Shown piece by piece: positions 46,301 through 57,819 of a DNA stretch of 64,000 bases. Source of the stretch: Sorex araneus. Its lineage: Eukaryota > Chordata > Mammalia > Eulipotyphla > Soricidae. The translations under genes were made by a program, and so were the position numbers. The notes under the pieces were generated by a model. The model had not been told where the DNA came from and ran no database searches. It saw only the letters and a program-made list of their open reading frames with translations. Numbering within the stretch: the first letter of the stretch is position 1; each line of letters starts with the position of its first letter. The stretch lies in contig NC_073303.1 in NCBI RefSeq assembly GCF_027595985.1, positions 184,121,470 through 184,185,469 of the forward strand, written 5' to 3'.

Positions 46301-46425
46301 AATGTACATCCTTCCTCTCAGACATTATTTTGTGCCTTATAATAGGCATTTAGTGAAGCATTGGAGGAGTCATTCTTTTATATTAGGCTTTGTACAGCTT
46401 CTTGTGTACACTGGTCTGTTGAGAA

Positions 46426-46511
46426 GAGTGGCGGGTAGTTGGGCAGGTGCCAACTACCTGTGGAACTACCAGTGGAAGTTCCAACTACCAGTGGAAGTTG
46501 AGGCAGGTGCC
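46426..46511. repeat. Local direct and inverted repeat cluster
   Basis: Within 86 bp: ggcaggtgcc twice (about 46442 and 46502), ccagtggaagtt twice (19 bp apart), and an 8-bp perfect stem (gtagttgg / ccaactac). It lies just upstream of the rearranged L1. Confidence 0.8.
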
Positions 46512-46519
46512 TAGAATGT

Positions 46520-47836
46520 TCCTTTTGAGACAGCTCTACATCCCTCATTTCAAGACACTATATACCTTCTAAAAGGAATATGCAGCCAGAAAAACACACA
46601 TTGGTCAATGGTTAAAAAAATAAAGAAACACTCTATTATTCTAAGAACAAATTTGGCCTCTCATGCTTCTCACTTCTAAATATGTTGGATCAAAATTTAA
46701 AAAATTGACTTAGATAGGGTAATTTGGATAAAGACAACTAGGTGATATATTTGAAGAGAAAAAAATATACAGATCAGTTCTATGTGCAACCTAATGGAAC
46801 AGAGCCAACAGACATAGTAAATTTGTATAATTTTAATAAATATTATTCATATCACAGTTAGTTCTCTCTAAGCCTCTGCCCATATCCCTAACACTCCCTT
46901 CTTTGTCTCACTCTCTCAAAGAACTTGCTCTTTTATGCTGTTGAGTGACCATGATCAGTATGCTGATAAATCTCATGTTGATAATATCATAATAATTAAT
47001 GAAGTACATGTCAAAACTATTCTAAATATATATGTATATATACATATATATGATTTTAATGCTCATACCAGAATTGTTTTTGCCAAATATATTATTGTGC
47101 ATCAATAGATGATAAAAAAGTAGCACAGTGGGTCAGTATTATATTTTAAAAGACATATATGAAGATATCCACAATATACCTTTCTCCAAATTATTTTATT
47201 GCTATTTTTTCACTATATAGTAGTACTATAAACCACTATTGTGCAATGTCAATTTTCAATTCTATAATTAAAGTTATAATTCCAGACTTATAATGTTCTA
47301 AATGGTTCACAATACCTGTGAATAAATGAATTGTGAGCATCTGTTTTTCAGGCATAGGAACAAGGTATTATTTGTTTATTTTTAATATAGTTAGCATTTT
47401 TTTAACTATCAGTAGTTTAAAGCCCAGATCATGTATTATTTTATTTTATTTTTATGACAACTCTCTTACAAAAGACATTTATTTCCACTTAGAATGCTTA
47501 GAAGAGTGAGGCTATTTTAATACGATTTCAGACAGTTGGAATCTCGAGCATAAACTCCTGCCTGTTAAGTTTTATTGCCTCACTTCATAAGGCAACTTTA
47601 TTAATTAAGCAGCAGAAAAGTCAGGCGCTGTAGGATCATTTACATTAAGTCCGTGACTTTCAGTGAGCAGAATGAAGAATCGGAAATTAAATTCTCCTCA
47701 TGCTTTTTACAGAGAAATGCACTGAACTTATTTAACCAGCTTTGGTCAAAAAATGCGATTAGTTTCCTAAGTTTTTCCTTTTTTCTCTCCCAAACTAATC
47801 TTCTATATAATTTACACTTTAGAGTTATTTTTCATG
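46520..47836. other. Unclassified AT-rich sequence
   Basis: A (TA)n patch lies at about 47028-47052. No supported gene or repeat otherwise. Confidence 0.5.
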
Positions 47837-47895
47837 CTCTTTCTCTCTCTGTCTCTCTGTCTTTCTCTCTCTGTCTCTGTCTGTCTCTGTCTCTG

Positions 47896-47949
<54 letters not shown>
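47837..47949. repeat. (CTCTGT)n/(CT)n microsatellite
   Basis: ctctgt units grade into about 15 pure CT units. Leu/Ser-rich frames across it are artefacts. Confidence 0.96.
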
Positions 47950-47951
<2 letters not shown>

Positions 47952-47954
47952 TTT

Positions 47955-48042
47955 TTAAAGTGCCAGGGCTTGAACCCAGGGCCTCACATGCAAGCTTTAC
48001 TGCTCACATGCAGCTCTACTGCTGAGTTACAAGACCAGGCCT
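47955..48042 (-). mobile_element. Short tRNA-derived SINE (ID-like)
   Basis: The complement reads a tRNA-Ala-like head (taactcagcagtagagctgc ... gaggccctgggttcaagccc) ending in an A-rich stretch. The internal 'ctgctcacatgcagctctact' repeats part of the head. Distinct from the main shrew SINE. Confidence 0.72.
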
Positions 48043-48045
48043 TGA

Positions 48046-48444
48046 TTACTTCTATTCCTTAAATAACATGCTTTAAAGAGCTGCCATGCTCCTGTCAAAG
48101 AAACTGGTGAAAATTCTGAAGAAAGGTTGAGGGAAGCGGGTGGGAGGGTAAAAATACTTGTCACAGTAAGAAATATATTTGCATTGCAATAAATTATTTT
48201 TAGCTCTATTTTGATATTTTGTTCTATACCCCACTCTTCTATTTTTCTTGCCAACAACACAGCAATGCCAAATTATTATAAGTTGTACCACATCCTCATT
48301 TAACTTTTTGTAAAAACTGCATGCTAATACATGCAAAAATAGTCTGAAGTATTTTAAAGTCATCACATTTTTAGAAGTTTAAGTAACTTGGTAAATAACT
48401 AAGATATACATTTAATAACTGGTATAGTATGGCCCAGAAGTATA
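48046..48444. other. Unclassified AT-rich sequence
   Basis: No supported gene or repeat. Confidence 0.5.
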
Positions 48445-48594
48445 ATGACTGCCATACCCAGTGATCCTCAGGGCTTACTCCTGAGTCTGCATCAGATGTC
48501 ACTTCATTCAGTGCTCAGGGGACCATATACTGTGCTGAGGATCAAAAAGAGGTCAGCTGCTTACAAGCTGACTATTGTACTATCTTTTAAGCCC
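48445..48594 (-). mobile_element. Diverged SINE, poly(A)-tailed class
   Basis: 'gccatacccagtgatcctcagggc', 'ctcaggggaccatatactgtgc' and 'actatcttttaagcccc'. Confidence 0.82.
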
Positions 48595-48789
48595 CAAATG
48601 TTGACTATTCAGTGATGACGTAGTGTATGTTTTTATAAAGTTACCAAGTACTGATTGAAAATTAATATTTATATAAAAATGTATGCTTTCTATCTTAATC
48701 TTGTCTCTAAAATTGTAGTAGTCTCCTATCATATTTAAAACTATACCAGTATATATTCGTTTGTTGATTTCTATGTTTTTTTTCTTATG

Positions 48790-48945
48790 TGTTTGTTTTT
48801 TAGGCGCCACAGCAGCTATATTTGGGGCTTACTCTTCCCTCTGCATTCTGCATTCTGCATTCTGCATTCAGTAGTCACTCGTGGCAGTGACATATGGATT
48901 GTCCGGGGTTCAACAAGGTCAGCTGCTTGCAAGGCAAATATCAAA
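48790..48945 (-). mobile_element. SINE, poly(A)-tailed class, with internal heptamer expansion
   Basis: Reverse-strand copy (aggcgccacagcagctat to agctgcttgcaaggc). At about 48840-48868 a 7-bp unit, ctgcatt, is repeated four times, where other copies have a single 'ctctgcactcag'. Confidence 0.82.
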
Positions 48946-49019
48946 TAAATATTATTTTTGTTGAAAGAATAAAGCACCCATATGTTTACAGAGTATAAAA
49001 CTTTTATTGCAAAAATAAT

Positions 49020-49100
49020 ATATAGTAGTGGGACACATATTTTGCATTCATGAACTAGGCACTAGGTTTGATTCCATTGCCATCTGGAGTCTGAAGCACA
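49020..49100 (+). mobile_element. Possible old SINE fragment
   Basis: 'ttttgcattcatgaactaggcac' and 'ggtttgattccattgccatctgg' loosely match the head and early body. Confidence 0.4.
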
Positions 49101-49289
49101 GCTGATAGGGTTCTGGTACTCTAAGGTACCCAAGTTCTCTAAGGGACTATCTCTATCAATACTATGTAAGAGCACATTTATTTATGTGTGATGTATTTAA
49201 GATCACATTGCATAAAACCTCTCATCATGGTTAGAGGGTGAGGTAAGGGATAAAATAATGAGAGTATGATTTAAGCTCATGAAATTAAT

Positions 49290-49355
49290 AATACACTGTA
49301 TATTATTATTATATTATTATTATATTATAGTATTATTATTATAGTATAGTATATT
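49290..49355. repeat. (ATT)n/(AT) low-complexity tract
   Basis: Irregular tatt and tatag steps. Confidence 0.88.
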
Positions 49356-49500
49356 TTAGAAATATATTCTTGCACACTTCCTATGCTGCAACATCTCTAT
49401 CTCTGTGGACAAATGACCCCTTTCTGTGTTGCCAGAGGTCTTCAATATGAGAATTTCTGCAGATGCCTGTTGTGCTTTGGAGCTTTTGATGGGATTATCT

Positions 49501-49720
49501 AAAAAAAAAAAAAAAAAAAAGAAAGAAAGAAACCCAGTAAGTAGCTGGTGTGATAGTCCAATGGGGAAGGCATTTGCCTTGCAAACTAGACCTGGTTTCA
49601 ATCCTCGGCATCTATATGGTTCCCTGATCATTCTAGTGAGTAATTTTTGAGTGTAGAGCCAGGAGTAACACAGGTGTGGCCCTCAAGGTACCCCCCCCAA
49701 AAAAAAAGCAAAAGAAAATT
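49501..49720 (+). mobile_element. SINE, poly(A)-tailed class, preceded by an A tract
   Basis: A 20-A run plus gaaa units (49501-49531) precedes a plus-strand copy from 'gtagctggtgtgatagtcc' to 'gccctcaaggtacccccccc' and an A-rich tail. The leading A tract may be the tail of an older retroposon that served as target. Confidence 0.85.
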
Positions 49721-50032
49721 CAATAAGGAGTTGGAGTTATCTAAGATTTTCATTCTTGTAATGAGGTTGCTTTGGAACAATTGATTAAAAATTAAAAATA
49801 CTTGAAAGTGAATTTTATTTATGCATTATTTATTTGCTCTTTTATTATGAATTCTCGTTTATTTATGTGGTTGCTATTGTGTTAAAGTTCATGGTATTGA
49901 TATATACGTGTACTGTACCTATAACACTACCAAAGTACATGCCCTTCACCACTGTCTCTTTAGATCGTGATTATCATATGAATCACCAGAAAATATGATT
50001 TGATTCCCCATGATAAATACATCACTTATTCT

Positions 50033-50217
50033 TTTACTTATTTATTTATTTTGCTTTTTGCGTCACACCCAGCGATTGTGCTCAGGGGTTACTCCTGGCT
50101 CTGCACTCAGGAATTACTCCTGTTGGTGTTCAAGGAACCATATGGGATGCTGGGAATCAAACCCTAGTCGGCCGTTTGCAAGGCAAATGCCCTACCCACT
50201 GTGCTATCACTCCATCC
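50033..50217 (-). mobile_element. SINE, poly(A)-tailed class
   Basis: (TTTA)n tail complement, gcgtcacacccagcgattg, accatatgggatgctggg and ctatcactccatcccc. Well preserved. Confidence 0.94.
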
Positions 50218-50390
50218 CCTGTCATCAATGCATTTAGAAGCAAAGAATCTAATATTGAAGGAAAGAATATAAAATAGAAAACACTGAGAATGAATTTACA
50301 CAAATCAGATGTTAAAAGTGAGCACTAGGGATACTGTACTTCATGCATTTATTATTCATAAATTTGTCTAACATATACATTAATATTTAA

Positions 50391-50562
50391 GGGGCCAAGG
50401 AGACAGTATAGCTGTAGGACACTAGCCTTATATATCCCAGCCTGATCCATGCTTGATCCCTGGCATCTCATATGGGTATGTTCACCACATACCATCAGGA
50501 ATGTTTCCTGAGTGCAAAGCTAGGAGTAACCCCTGAGCATTGTCAAGTGTGGCCCACAGTTT
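50391..50562 (+). mobile_element. Diverged SINE, poly(A)-tailed class
   Basis: 'ggggccaaggagacagtatagc', 'catctcatatgggtatg', 'ctaggagtaacccctgagc' and 'tcaagtgtggcccac'. Confidence 0.85.
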
Positions 50563-50576
50563 TTTAAGGCTACTAT

Positions 50577-50832
50577 GGACTAGAGTGATAGCACAGGGGT
50601 AGCGCATTTGCCTTGCACACAACCATCCTGGGTTCAATTTCTCTGTCCCTCTCACAGAGCCCCTGAAAGCTACGAAGAGTATTCTGCCCTCACAGCAGAG
50701 CCTGTCAAGCTATCCATGGCATACTCGATATGCCAAAAACAGTAACAAAGCTTCACAATGGAGACATTACTGGTGCCCACTCAAGCAAATTGATGAACAA
50801 AGGGGACAACAGTGCTATAGTGCTACAGTGCA
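50577..50832 (+). mobile_element. SINE with RTE-type tail
   Basis: A complete plus-strand copy (tggactagagtgatagcac to gtgctatagtgctacagtgc), placed 14 bp after another SINE. Confidence 0.94.
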
Positions 50833-50884
50833 ATTTAAATAAAAAATGAATAAATGTAACATTCTCTGTGAAGACATAATAAAT

Positions 50885-51337
50885 TTTTTTATTTATTTTT
50901 TTATTAGTGAATCACTGTGAGGGTACAGTTACAGATTTATACATTTTTGTGTTCATGTTTCCCCCAAACAAAGTTCAAGAACCCATCCCTTCACCAGTGC
51001 CCATTCTCCACCACCAGTAAACCCAGCATCCCTCCCACCCTCCCCAGTCCTGTCTCCCCCCACCTCACCCTGCCACTATGGCAGGGTATTCCCTTTTGTT
51101 CTCTCTCTCTAATTAGGTGTTGTGGTTTGCAATAAAGGTGTTGAGTGGCCATTGTGTTCAGTCTCTAGTCTACATTCCGCACACATCACCCTTCCCCTGT
51201 ATGACCTCCGGCCACATTTTACTTGGTGTTCCCTTCTCTGAGTTGCCCAGAATGGGAGACCAGCCTCCAAGCCATGGAGACTATCTCCTGGTACTTATTT
51301 CTACTATTCTTGGGTGTTAGTTTTATAGTCTATTATT
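50885..51337 (-). other. L1 3' UTR
   Basis: A G-rich polypurine stretch (complement of about 51000-51075) and a terminal segment shared with the composite retroposons. This sharing is the basis for calling those elements L1-tailed. Confidence 0.88.
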
Positions 51338-53290
51338 CTATATTCCACAGATGAGTGCAATCTTTCTATGTCTGTCTTTCTCTTTCTGACTCATTTCACG
51401 TAGCATGATACTTTCCAAGCTGATCCACTTATATGCAAACTTCATGACCTCATTTTTTCTAACAGCTGCATAGTATTCCATTGTATAGATGTACCAAAGT
51501 TTCTTCAGCCAGTCATCTGTTCTAGGGCACTCAGGTTTTTTCCAGATTCTGGCTATTGTAAACAGTGTTGCGATGAACATTTAAGTGCAGATGTCATTTC
51601 AACTATACATTTTTGCTCCTCTGGTATATATTCCCAGCAGTGGTATTGCTGGGTCAAATGGGAGCTCAACCTCTAGTTTTTTGAGTATCGTCCATATTGT
51701 TTTCCAAAAGGGCTGAACTAGTCGGCATTCCCACCAGCAGTGTAAAAGAGTCTCTTTCTCCCCACATCCTCTCCAACAGTGGTTGCTTTTGTTCTTTTGG
51801 ATGTGTGCTAGTCTCTGTGGTGTGAGGTGGTTTCTCATGGTTGTTTTGATCTGCATCTCCCTGATGATTAGTGATGTAGAACACTTTTTCATGTGCCTTT
51901 TGGCCACTCGTATCTCTTCCTTGGGAAACTTTCTGTTCATTTCTTCGCCCCATTTTCTGATGGGGTTGGATGTTTTATCCTTGTAGAGTTCAACCAGTGC
52001 TTTGTATTCCCTTGATATCAACCCCTTATCTGATGGGTATTGTGTAAATATCCTTTCCCATTCTGTAGATAGTCTTTGTATTTTGGTCACTGTATCTTTT
52101 GCGGTGCAGAAGCTTTTTAGTTTAATGTAGTCCATTTGTTGATCTCTGTTTTTACTAGATTGCTTAGTTCTGTGTCATCTTTGAAGATACCTATATCTTC
52201 AATATCGTGGAGGGTTTTGCCGACCTTGTCTTCAATGTACCTTATGGTTTGTGGTCTGATGTTGAGGTCTTTAATCCATTTTGATCTGACTTTTGTGCAT
52301 GGTGTCAGGTCAAGGTCTATGCCCATTCTTTTGCATGTGGTTTTCCAGTTGTGCCAGCACCATTTGTTAAAGAGGCTTTCCTTGCTCCACTTCACATCTC
52401 TTGCTCCCTTATCAAAGATTAGATAATCGTATACTTGGGGTTGTGTGTAGGGATATTCCACCCTGTTCCATTGGTCTGCAGGTCTGCCTTTGTTCCAGTA
52501 CCATGCTGTTTTAATTGTTACCGCTTTGTAGTAAAGTTTGAGGTTGGGGAGGGTGATGCCTCCCATAATCCTTTTCCCAAGAATTGTTTTAGCTATCTGT
52601 GGGCGTTTGTTGTTCCATATGAATTTTAGGATTGCTTGATCCGTTTCTTTGAAGAATGTCATGGGTATCCTTATAGGGATCGCGTTAAATCTGTATAATG
52701 CTTTGGGGAGTATTGCCATTTTGAAAACATTGATTCTCCCTATCCATGAGCAAAGTATATGTTTCCATTTCCTCATGTCTTCTTTTATTTCATGGACTAG
52801 TGTTTTATAGTTTTCTTTATAGAGGTCTTTTACTTCCTTGGTTAGGCTGATTCCGAGGTATATGACTTTCTGGGGCACGATTGTGAATGGGATTGCTTTT
52901 TTCATGTCCCTTTTCTCTGCCTCATTGTTTGTATATAGGAAGGCCATGGATTTTTGGGTATTGATTTTGTAGCCTGCAACTTTACTGTATAAGTCTATTG
53001 TTTCTAAGAGTTTCTTAGTAAAGGCTTTAGGCTTCTCTAGATATAGTATCATGTCATCTGCAAATAATGAGAGTTTGATTTCTTCCTTCCCTATCTGGAT
53101 GCCCTTAATCTCTTTTTCTTGTCTAACAGCTATTGCAAGTACTTCCAGTACTATATTGAAGAGAAGTGGTGAGAGTGGGCATCCTTGTCTTGTGCCTGAT
53201 CTCAGAGGAAAGGCCCTTAGTTTTTATCCATTGTGGATAATGCTTGCCGTAGGCTTGTGGTAGATGACTTCGAATATCTTGAGGAACTTG

Positions 53291-53433
53291 ATGAGTGGGT
53301 TAGGAAGGAAATCAAAGAAGAAATAAAAAAAATACTTAGAAATAAATGAAAATGAGGACACGAGTTATCAAAACCTATGGGACGCAGCTAAAGCCGTGTT
53401 AAGGGGAAAATTTATAGCTCTCCAAGCATTCCT
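53291..53433. repeat. 143-bp perfect inverted self-duplication inside L1 ORF2
   Basis: Bases 53291-53433 are the exact reverse complement of 54393-54535, with constant coordinate sum 107826 and no mismatch or gap seen. The copy interrupts ORF2 between the RT entry region and the FADD motif. It is bracketed by a 9-bp inverted repeat, gaggaactt (53281-53289) and aagttcctc (53436-53444). Confidence 0.95.
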
Positions 53434-54392
53434 TGAAGTTCCTCCAAAACCCATTTTGGTGAGAGTTTTCATCATGAACAGATGTTGGATCTTGTCAAAT
53501 GCTTTCTCTGAATCTATTGATATGATCATATGGTTTTATCTTTACCTTTGTTGATATGGTGGATTATGTTGATTGATTTCCAGATGTTAAACCATCCCTG
53601 CATCCCTGGGATGAATCCCACTTGGTCATGGTGTATGATCTTCTTGATGAGTTGTTGGATCATATTTGCTAGTATTTTGTTGAGGATCTTCGCATTGGTG
53701 TTCATCAGGGATATTGGTCTATAGTTTTCTTTGTTAGTGGTGTCTTTGTTTGCTTTTGGTATTAGGGAGATGTGTGCTTCATAGAAACTGTTTGGGAGTG
53801 TTCCTGTTTTTTCAATTTCCTGGAAAAGCTTGAGGAAAACTGGCAACAGGTCTTCTTTGAATGTTTGAAAGAATTCGACAGTGAATCCATCTGGGCCTGG
53901 GCTTTTATTTTTTGGGAGATTTTTGATTACAGTTTCAATTTCCTTAACATTAATGGGTCTATTCAAGTATTCCAAGTCTTCTTTGTTCAGACTTGGGAGA
54001 TTGTAGGAGTCAAGGAATTCATCCATTTCTTTTAGGTTCTCTTGTTTTGTGGCGTATAGACCTTTAAAGTAGTCTCTGATGATTTTTTGAATCTCACTGG
54101 TTTCTGTTATGATTTCCCCGTTTTCATTTCTGATTCGATTTATTAGGGTTCTCTCTCTTTCTTTCTTTGTGTGTCTTGCTAGCGGTTTATCAATCTTATT
54201 TATTTTCTCGAAGAACCAGCTCTTTGTTTCATTGATCTTTCGGAATTTTTTTTTGTTTCGATGTCATTAATTTCTGCTCTAATTATTATGATTTCTTTCC
54301 TTCGTTCTGTTTTGGGTTCCTTTTTCTGGTCCTTTTCTCAGGTCTTGAGCCGTGAAGTCAAGTTCTCTATGTGGGCCCTTTCTTCCTTCCTG

Positions 54393-54535
54393 AGGAATGC
54401 TTGGAGAGCTATAAATTTTCCCCTTAACACGGCTTTAGCTGCGTCCCATAGGTTTTGATAACTCGTGTCCTCATTTTCATTTATTTCTAAGTATTTTTTT
54501 TATTTCTTCTTTGATTTCCTTCCTAACCCACTCAT
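54393..54535. repeat. Source arm of the 143-bp inverted duplication
   Basis: This copy lies in the correct L1 context (ORF2 region between endonuclease and RT), so it is the parent of the inverted copy at 53291-53433. Confidence 0.93.
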
Positions 54536-55356
54536 TGTTCAACATTGAGTTGTTTAGTTTCCAGGTGTTTGATTTGGTTCTCCGTATCAGTGTGTGGTTA
54601 GCTTCTATCTTCAGCGCTTTGTGGTCTGAAAATACGGTTGATACTATTTCTATTTTTCTGATTCTATTGAGGTATGTTCTGGGGCCCAGTACATGGTCTA
54701 TTTTGGAAAATGTTCCGTGTGCACTGGAAAAGAATGTGTATTCTTTCTTTTTTGGGTGTAAAGCCCTGTATAGGTCTATTAGGCCTCTCTCTTCCATTTC
54801 TTCTTTCAGCGTCAGTAATTCCTTGCTGAGTTTTGTTCTTGTTGATCTATCCAGAGGTGATAAGGGGGTATTGAAGTCTCCAACTACTATTGTGCTGTTA
54901 GTGATATCCTCTTGAGGTCTGTTAGGAGTTGTTTTTAGTATTTAGCCGGTCGTTCATTGGGTGTGTATACGTTTTAGAGTGTGATTTCCTCCTGTGGTAC
55001 ATATCCCTTGATGAATAGAAAGTGGCCTTCACTGTCCCTTTTAATCTTTTTCAACCTGAAATCTATATTGTCTCTATATTGTCGGATACTAGGATGGCCA
55101 CTACAGCTTTTTTAAGAGAGTTGTTTGCTTGCAGGATTATTTTCCATCCTCTGACTTTGAGTCTGTGTTTACTCTGTTTGTTCAGGTGTGTTTCTTGCAA
55201 ACAGCAGAATGTTGGGTTTAATTTCCAGATCCATTTTGCCACTCTATGTCTCTTGATAGGTGCATTTAGGCCATTGACATTTAGAGAGATTATTGTGATG
55301 GGGTTTTGTGTAATCTTTCTGTGGGGTTCGTTGTTCTTATGGGGTTCCTCCTTAGC

Positions 55357-56306
55357 TTACAGTAGCCCCTTTAGACCCTCTTTTAAGTTTGGTTTTGAGT
55401 CTATGAAGTTCCTGAGCTGTTGTTTATCCGAGAAATAGTGTATGGTTCCTTTGAGTGTGAGTGAGAGTTTAGCCGGATAAAGAATTCTTGGTGAAGCATT
55501 CATTTCGTTGAGTTTTTTCACTATGTCCCACCATTGTCTTCGGGCTCGGAGAGTTTCCTCTGACAGGTCTACTGTAAATCAGAGGGGTGCTCCTTTGTAT
55601 GTGATTTCTTTCTTTGACCTTGCTGCTTGTAGAATTGTGTCTCTATCCACAGCATCTGCCATTCTGACTATGATATGCCTCACAGTCTTTTTATTCGGGT
55701 CTCTTTTTGCTGGCACTCTTCTGACTCCTTGTATCTGGATGCCTGCCTTCTCCAGCTCTGGGAATTTCTTAGCAATGATGTCTTTGACTGTGTTTTTTCA
55801 TTGGGGTTACTTCCCTGTGGTTCTGGTACTCCAATGGTTCTTATGTTCTTACATTTGAAGTCATCCCCAAGGGCTCTGATTCGCTCTATAGCCATTTTGA
55901 GGTCTTTGGCCATTATTTGTTGTTGTCTGTAAGCTTTCTGCAGCTCATCCTCTAGGTCGCTGATTCTGTCTTCGGCTGTAGTCATTCTACTATTGAGGGC
56001 ATCTACTGAGATTTTTAATTCATCTACCGATTCCTTAATTTGTGTGACTTCCATTCGTAGGTTTGAAAGTTCTGCTCTCATTTCTTCCTGCATTTTTTTG
56101 GTAGAACGTTCCAGTGATTCATTCATCTCCTCCCTTAATTTATTGGACGTCTGTTCCATAGTTGCTTGGAGTAGGTCGATTCTCCTCCAAATTTCCTCTC
56201 TGAATTGTTTATCTGAGAGTTCGTAGATGTGGGTAGCCCCTTTCGAGGTTTCTGGTATCTTTTCTTCTCCCTCTCTTCGTGGAGGGAATTTTCGCTGCCT
56301 CTTCAT
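55357..56306 (-). pseudogene. L1 ORF1 (RNA-binding chaperone), frameshifted
   Basis: The first 208 codons (56306-55680) are open. They begin MKRQRKFPPRREGEEKIPE and continue as a heptad-rich coiled coil (from about residue 30 to 150: MEQTSNKLREEMNESLE, AELSNLRMEVTQIKESV, DRISDLEDELQKAYRQQ). A frameshift then leads into the RNA-binding and C-terminal regions (DRDTILQAARSKKEITYKG, LRARRQWW, YPAKLSLTLKG, YFSDKQQLRNFIDSKPNL) and a stop at 55357-55359. About 317 codons in total, usual for L1 ORF1p, which trimerises and coats L1 RNA. Confidence 0.92.
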
Positions 56307-56309
56307 ATT

Positions 56310-56835
56310 GTTATGGAAGTATAGAATTGGAACTTTGTAGTTGTTTATTACTACTCCCTCTTGCTGAGAGAAAGAGAAGCTCTGGTTATGCTATTGCTGA
56401 TGGCAGCTTTGTTCCTATTCTAGAGTTCTTCCTTATACTCAGGCGTTTCTTCCTGATTGATGATGGGGTGTTTAATGAAGACTTAAGGCTAAGTTTTCTT
56501 TACAAAGGTTTTGCTAAGCTTCTCTTATTCACTGATAATTTTTCTAGAGTTGAAGTAAGCTAATGGGCTAGTTCACATAAGTGATTGAGATGGGTTAAAA
56601 CAATTTTCAAAGCATGAACACTATACCTAATGTGCTAAGGTAGGAAAGAATAACTGTGGCCGCATTAGCGGCTGCTGCAGGGGCAGGAACCCACGCCCCC
56701 TTTTAGGCCATGCCCCTGAGATACAGGCCACGCCCGGGAGGCGTGGCTGGGAGTGGCCTGATTACCTGCAAAACGGCCGGTTAGATGGAGCCGGACGGGA
56801 AAGGCTGGGCCGGTGGGACACGGAAAGGGGCAGTT
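56310..56835 (-). promoter_or_regulatory. Probable L1 5' UTR with GC-rich end
   Basis: Upstream of ORF1 the sequence is first AT-rich, then at 56660-56830 sharply GC- and CpG-rich (for example gccacgcccgggaggcgtgg on the plus strand). L1 5' UTRs hold an internal RNA polymerase II promoter, so this is where one would sit. No specific factor sites are claimed. Confidence 0.6.
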
Positions 56836-57182
56836 GTGAATACAGAAAATTATGTGTAATAAAACATTAAACAAAGCATTTTTCTTGCATAAGCAGTGAT
56901 ATCTCAAAACATGAAATTTTAGATTGGATAGACTACAATATAAATATTGCAAAGAAATGTATACACATCTATTACCACACGTAATGAAATAGAATGCATA
57001 TATTAGAGGCATACTGAATTCATAAGGAATAGTTTTCTCATACAAACAGTTAACACTGGATAATATCATTCACAACTTTAAATGTAAACTAGTACCTGGT
57101 TTAAACTAGTACATATCTCTTTAAAATGTGCCAGAACATAAAGTAGCATGTAAAGAAATTTTAACTTGAAGTCAGTATTTTA

Positions 57183-57805
57183 TTTTATTTTTTACTATTT
57201 ATTTATTTTTTTAAGTTTTTATTTTATTGAATCACTGTGAAAAAAATTACAAAGCTTTCAGGTTTAAGTCTCAGTCATATACTGATTAAACCCCAATCCT
57301 TTCACCAGTGCACATGTTCCACCACCAAGAACCCCAACATACCCCCCCTCCCACCCACCTAAGTAGCTAATGATCTTCACTTTATTCTCTCTATACTTTG
57401 AATACATTCAATATTTTAATAGAGAACTCACTATTATTGTTTGGAATTTTCCCCCAACAATCAGGCCTGCTGAAAAGGCATCATTTAATAATTTCTTTTC
57501 ATTGCTGAGAGTGAAGACTCTATGAGCTCGCACAGCTGTGACAGCAGCCACGCGCTTGTGGATTTCTGATATTTTAGCTCAGTTCGCAGTCTAGATGCAT
57601 TTCTGCAAGAAGCCGCTCTGGGTGCCAAAATGGGTTAGAAGACCTCTCGGTCATATTCTTTAGGAGCAGAGGGTCTGTTTCTCGAGGCACAGCTCCGGAT
57701 CTTATCTGGGCGGAAGGTATGCCGGTAATGCCCGCCCCCCCCCAGGACTACCTACAGGCTACATCACTAAAAACTCCTACCTCTGGGTTGGGGGTCTTAG
57801 AGGGA
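57183..57805 (-). mobile_element. Composite L1-tail retroposon
   Basis: A complete 623-bp insertion with a perfect 14-bp duplication, aagtcagtatttta, at 57169-57182 and 57806-57819. The minus strand has a GC-rich front (ggagctgtgcctcgagaaac, then 'cacaagcgcgtggctgctg'), 'gattgttgggggaaaattcc', 'ggtggtggaacatgtgcactgg' and a 'gattcaataaaataaa' end. Colinear with 37069-37596 but extends further at the front. Confidence 0.94.
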
Positions 57806-57819
57806 AAGTCAGTATTTTA

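Larger units (their letters stand above)
51338..55350 (-). pseudogene. L1 ORF2 (endonuclease/reverse transcriptase), disrupted
   Basis: ORF2p nicks target DNA and reverse-transcribes L1 RNA. Seen on the minus strand from the 5' side: the endonuclease start (IISLNVNGLNAPIKRHRV, CLQETHL) near 55300-55200; the RT entry region ([36 protein letters not shown]) at 54026-53526; the catalytic FADD motif followed by [11 protein letters not shown] at about 53065-53020; the thumb region ([20 protein letters not shown]) near 52570; and the Cys-rich C-terminus ([18 protein letters not shown]) near 51740. The reading frame is cut by the inverted insert at 53291-53433 and by scattered stops and frameshifts, for example the frame change at 52117-52135. 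Confidence 0.93.
50885..56835 (-). mobile_element. Near-full-length L1 LINE (inactive)
   Basis: On the minus strand this carries 5' UTR (about 56310-56835), ORF1 (56306-55357), ORF2 (about 55350-51338) and 3' UTR (51337-50885, ending in 'ggtggtggagaatgggcac' and 'gattcactaataaa'). Both ORFs contain stops or frameshifts, and ORF2 is broken by an inverted 143-bp self-duplication at 53291-53433. The general order, the ~1.3-kb-codon ORF2 size once the insertion is removed, and conserved motifs identify a mammalian L1. I could not find a convincing target-site duplication. Confidence 0.95.

Noticed and set aside
50885-56835. Intact, active L1
   Set aside because: Both ORFs have stops or frameshifts and ORF2 carries the 143-bp inverted insert.
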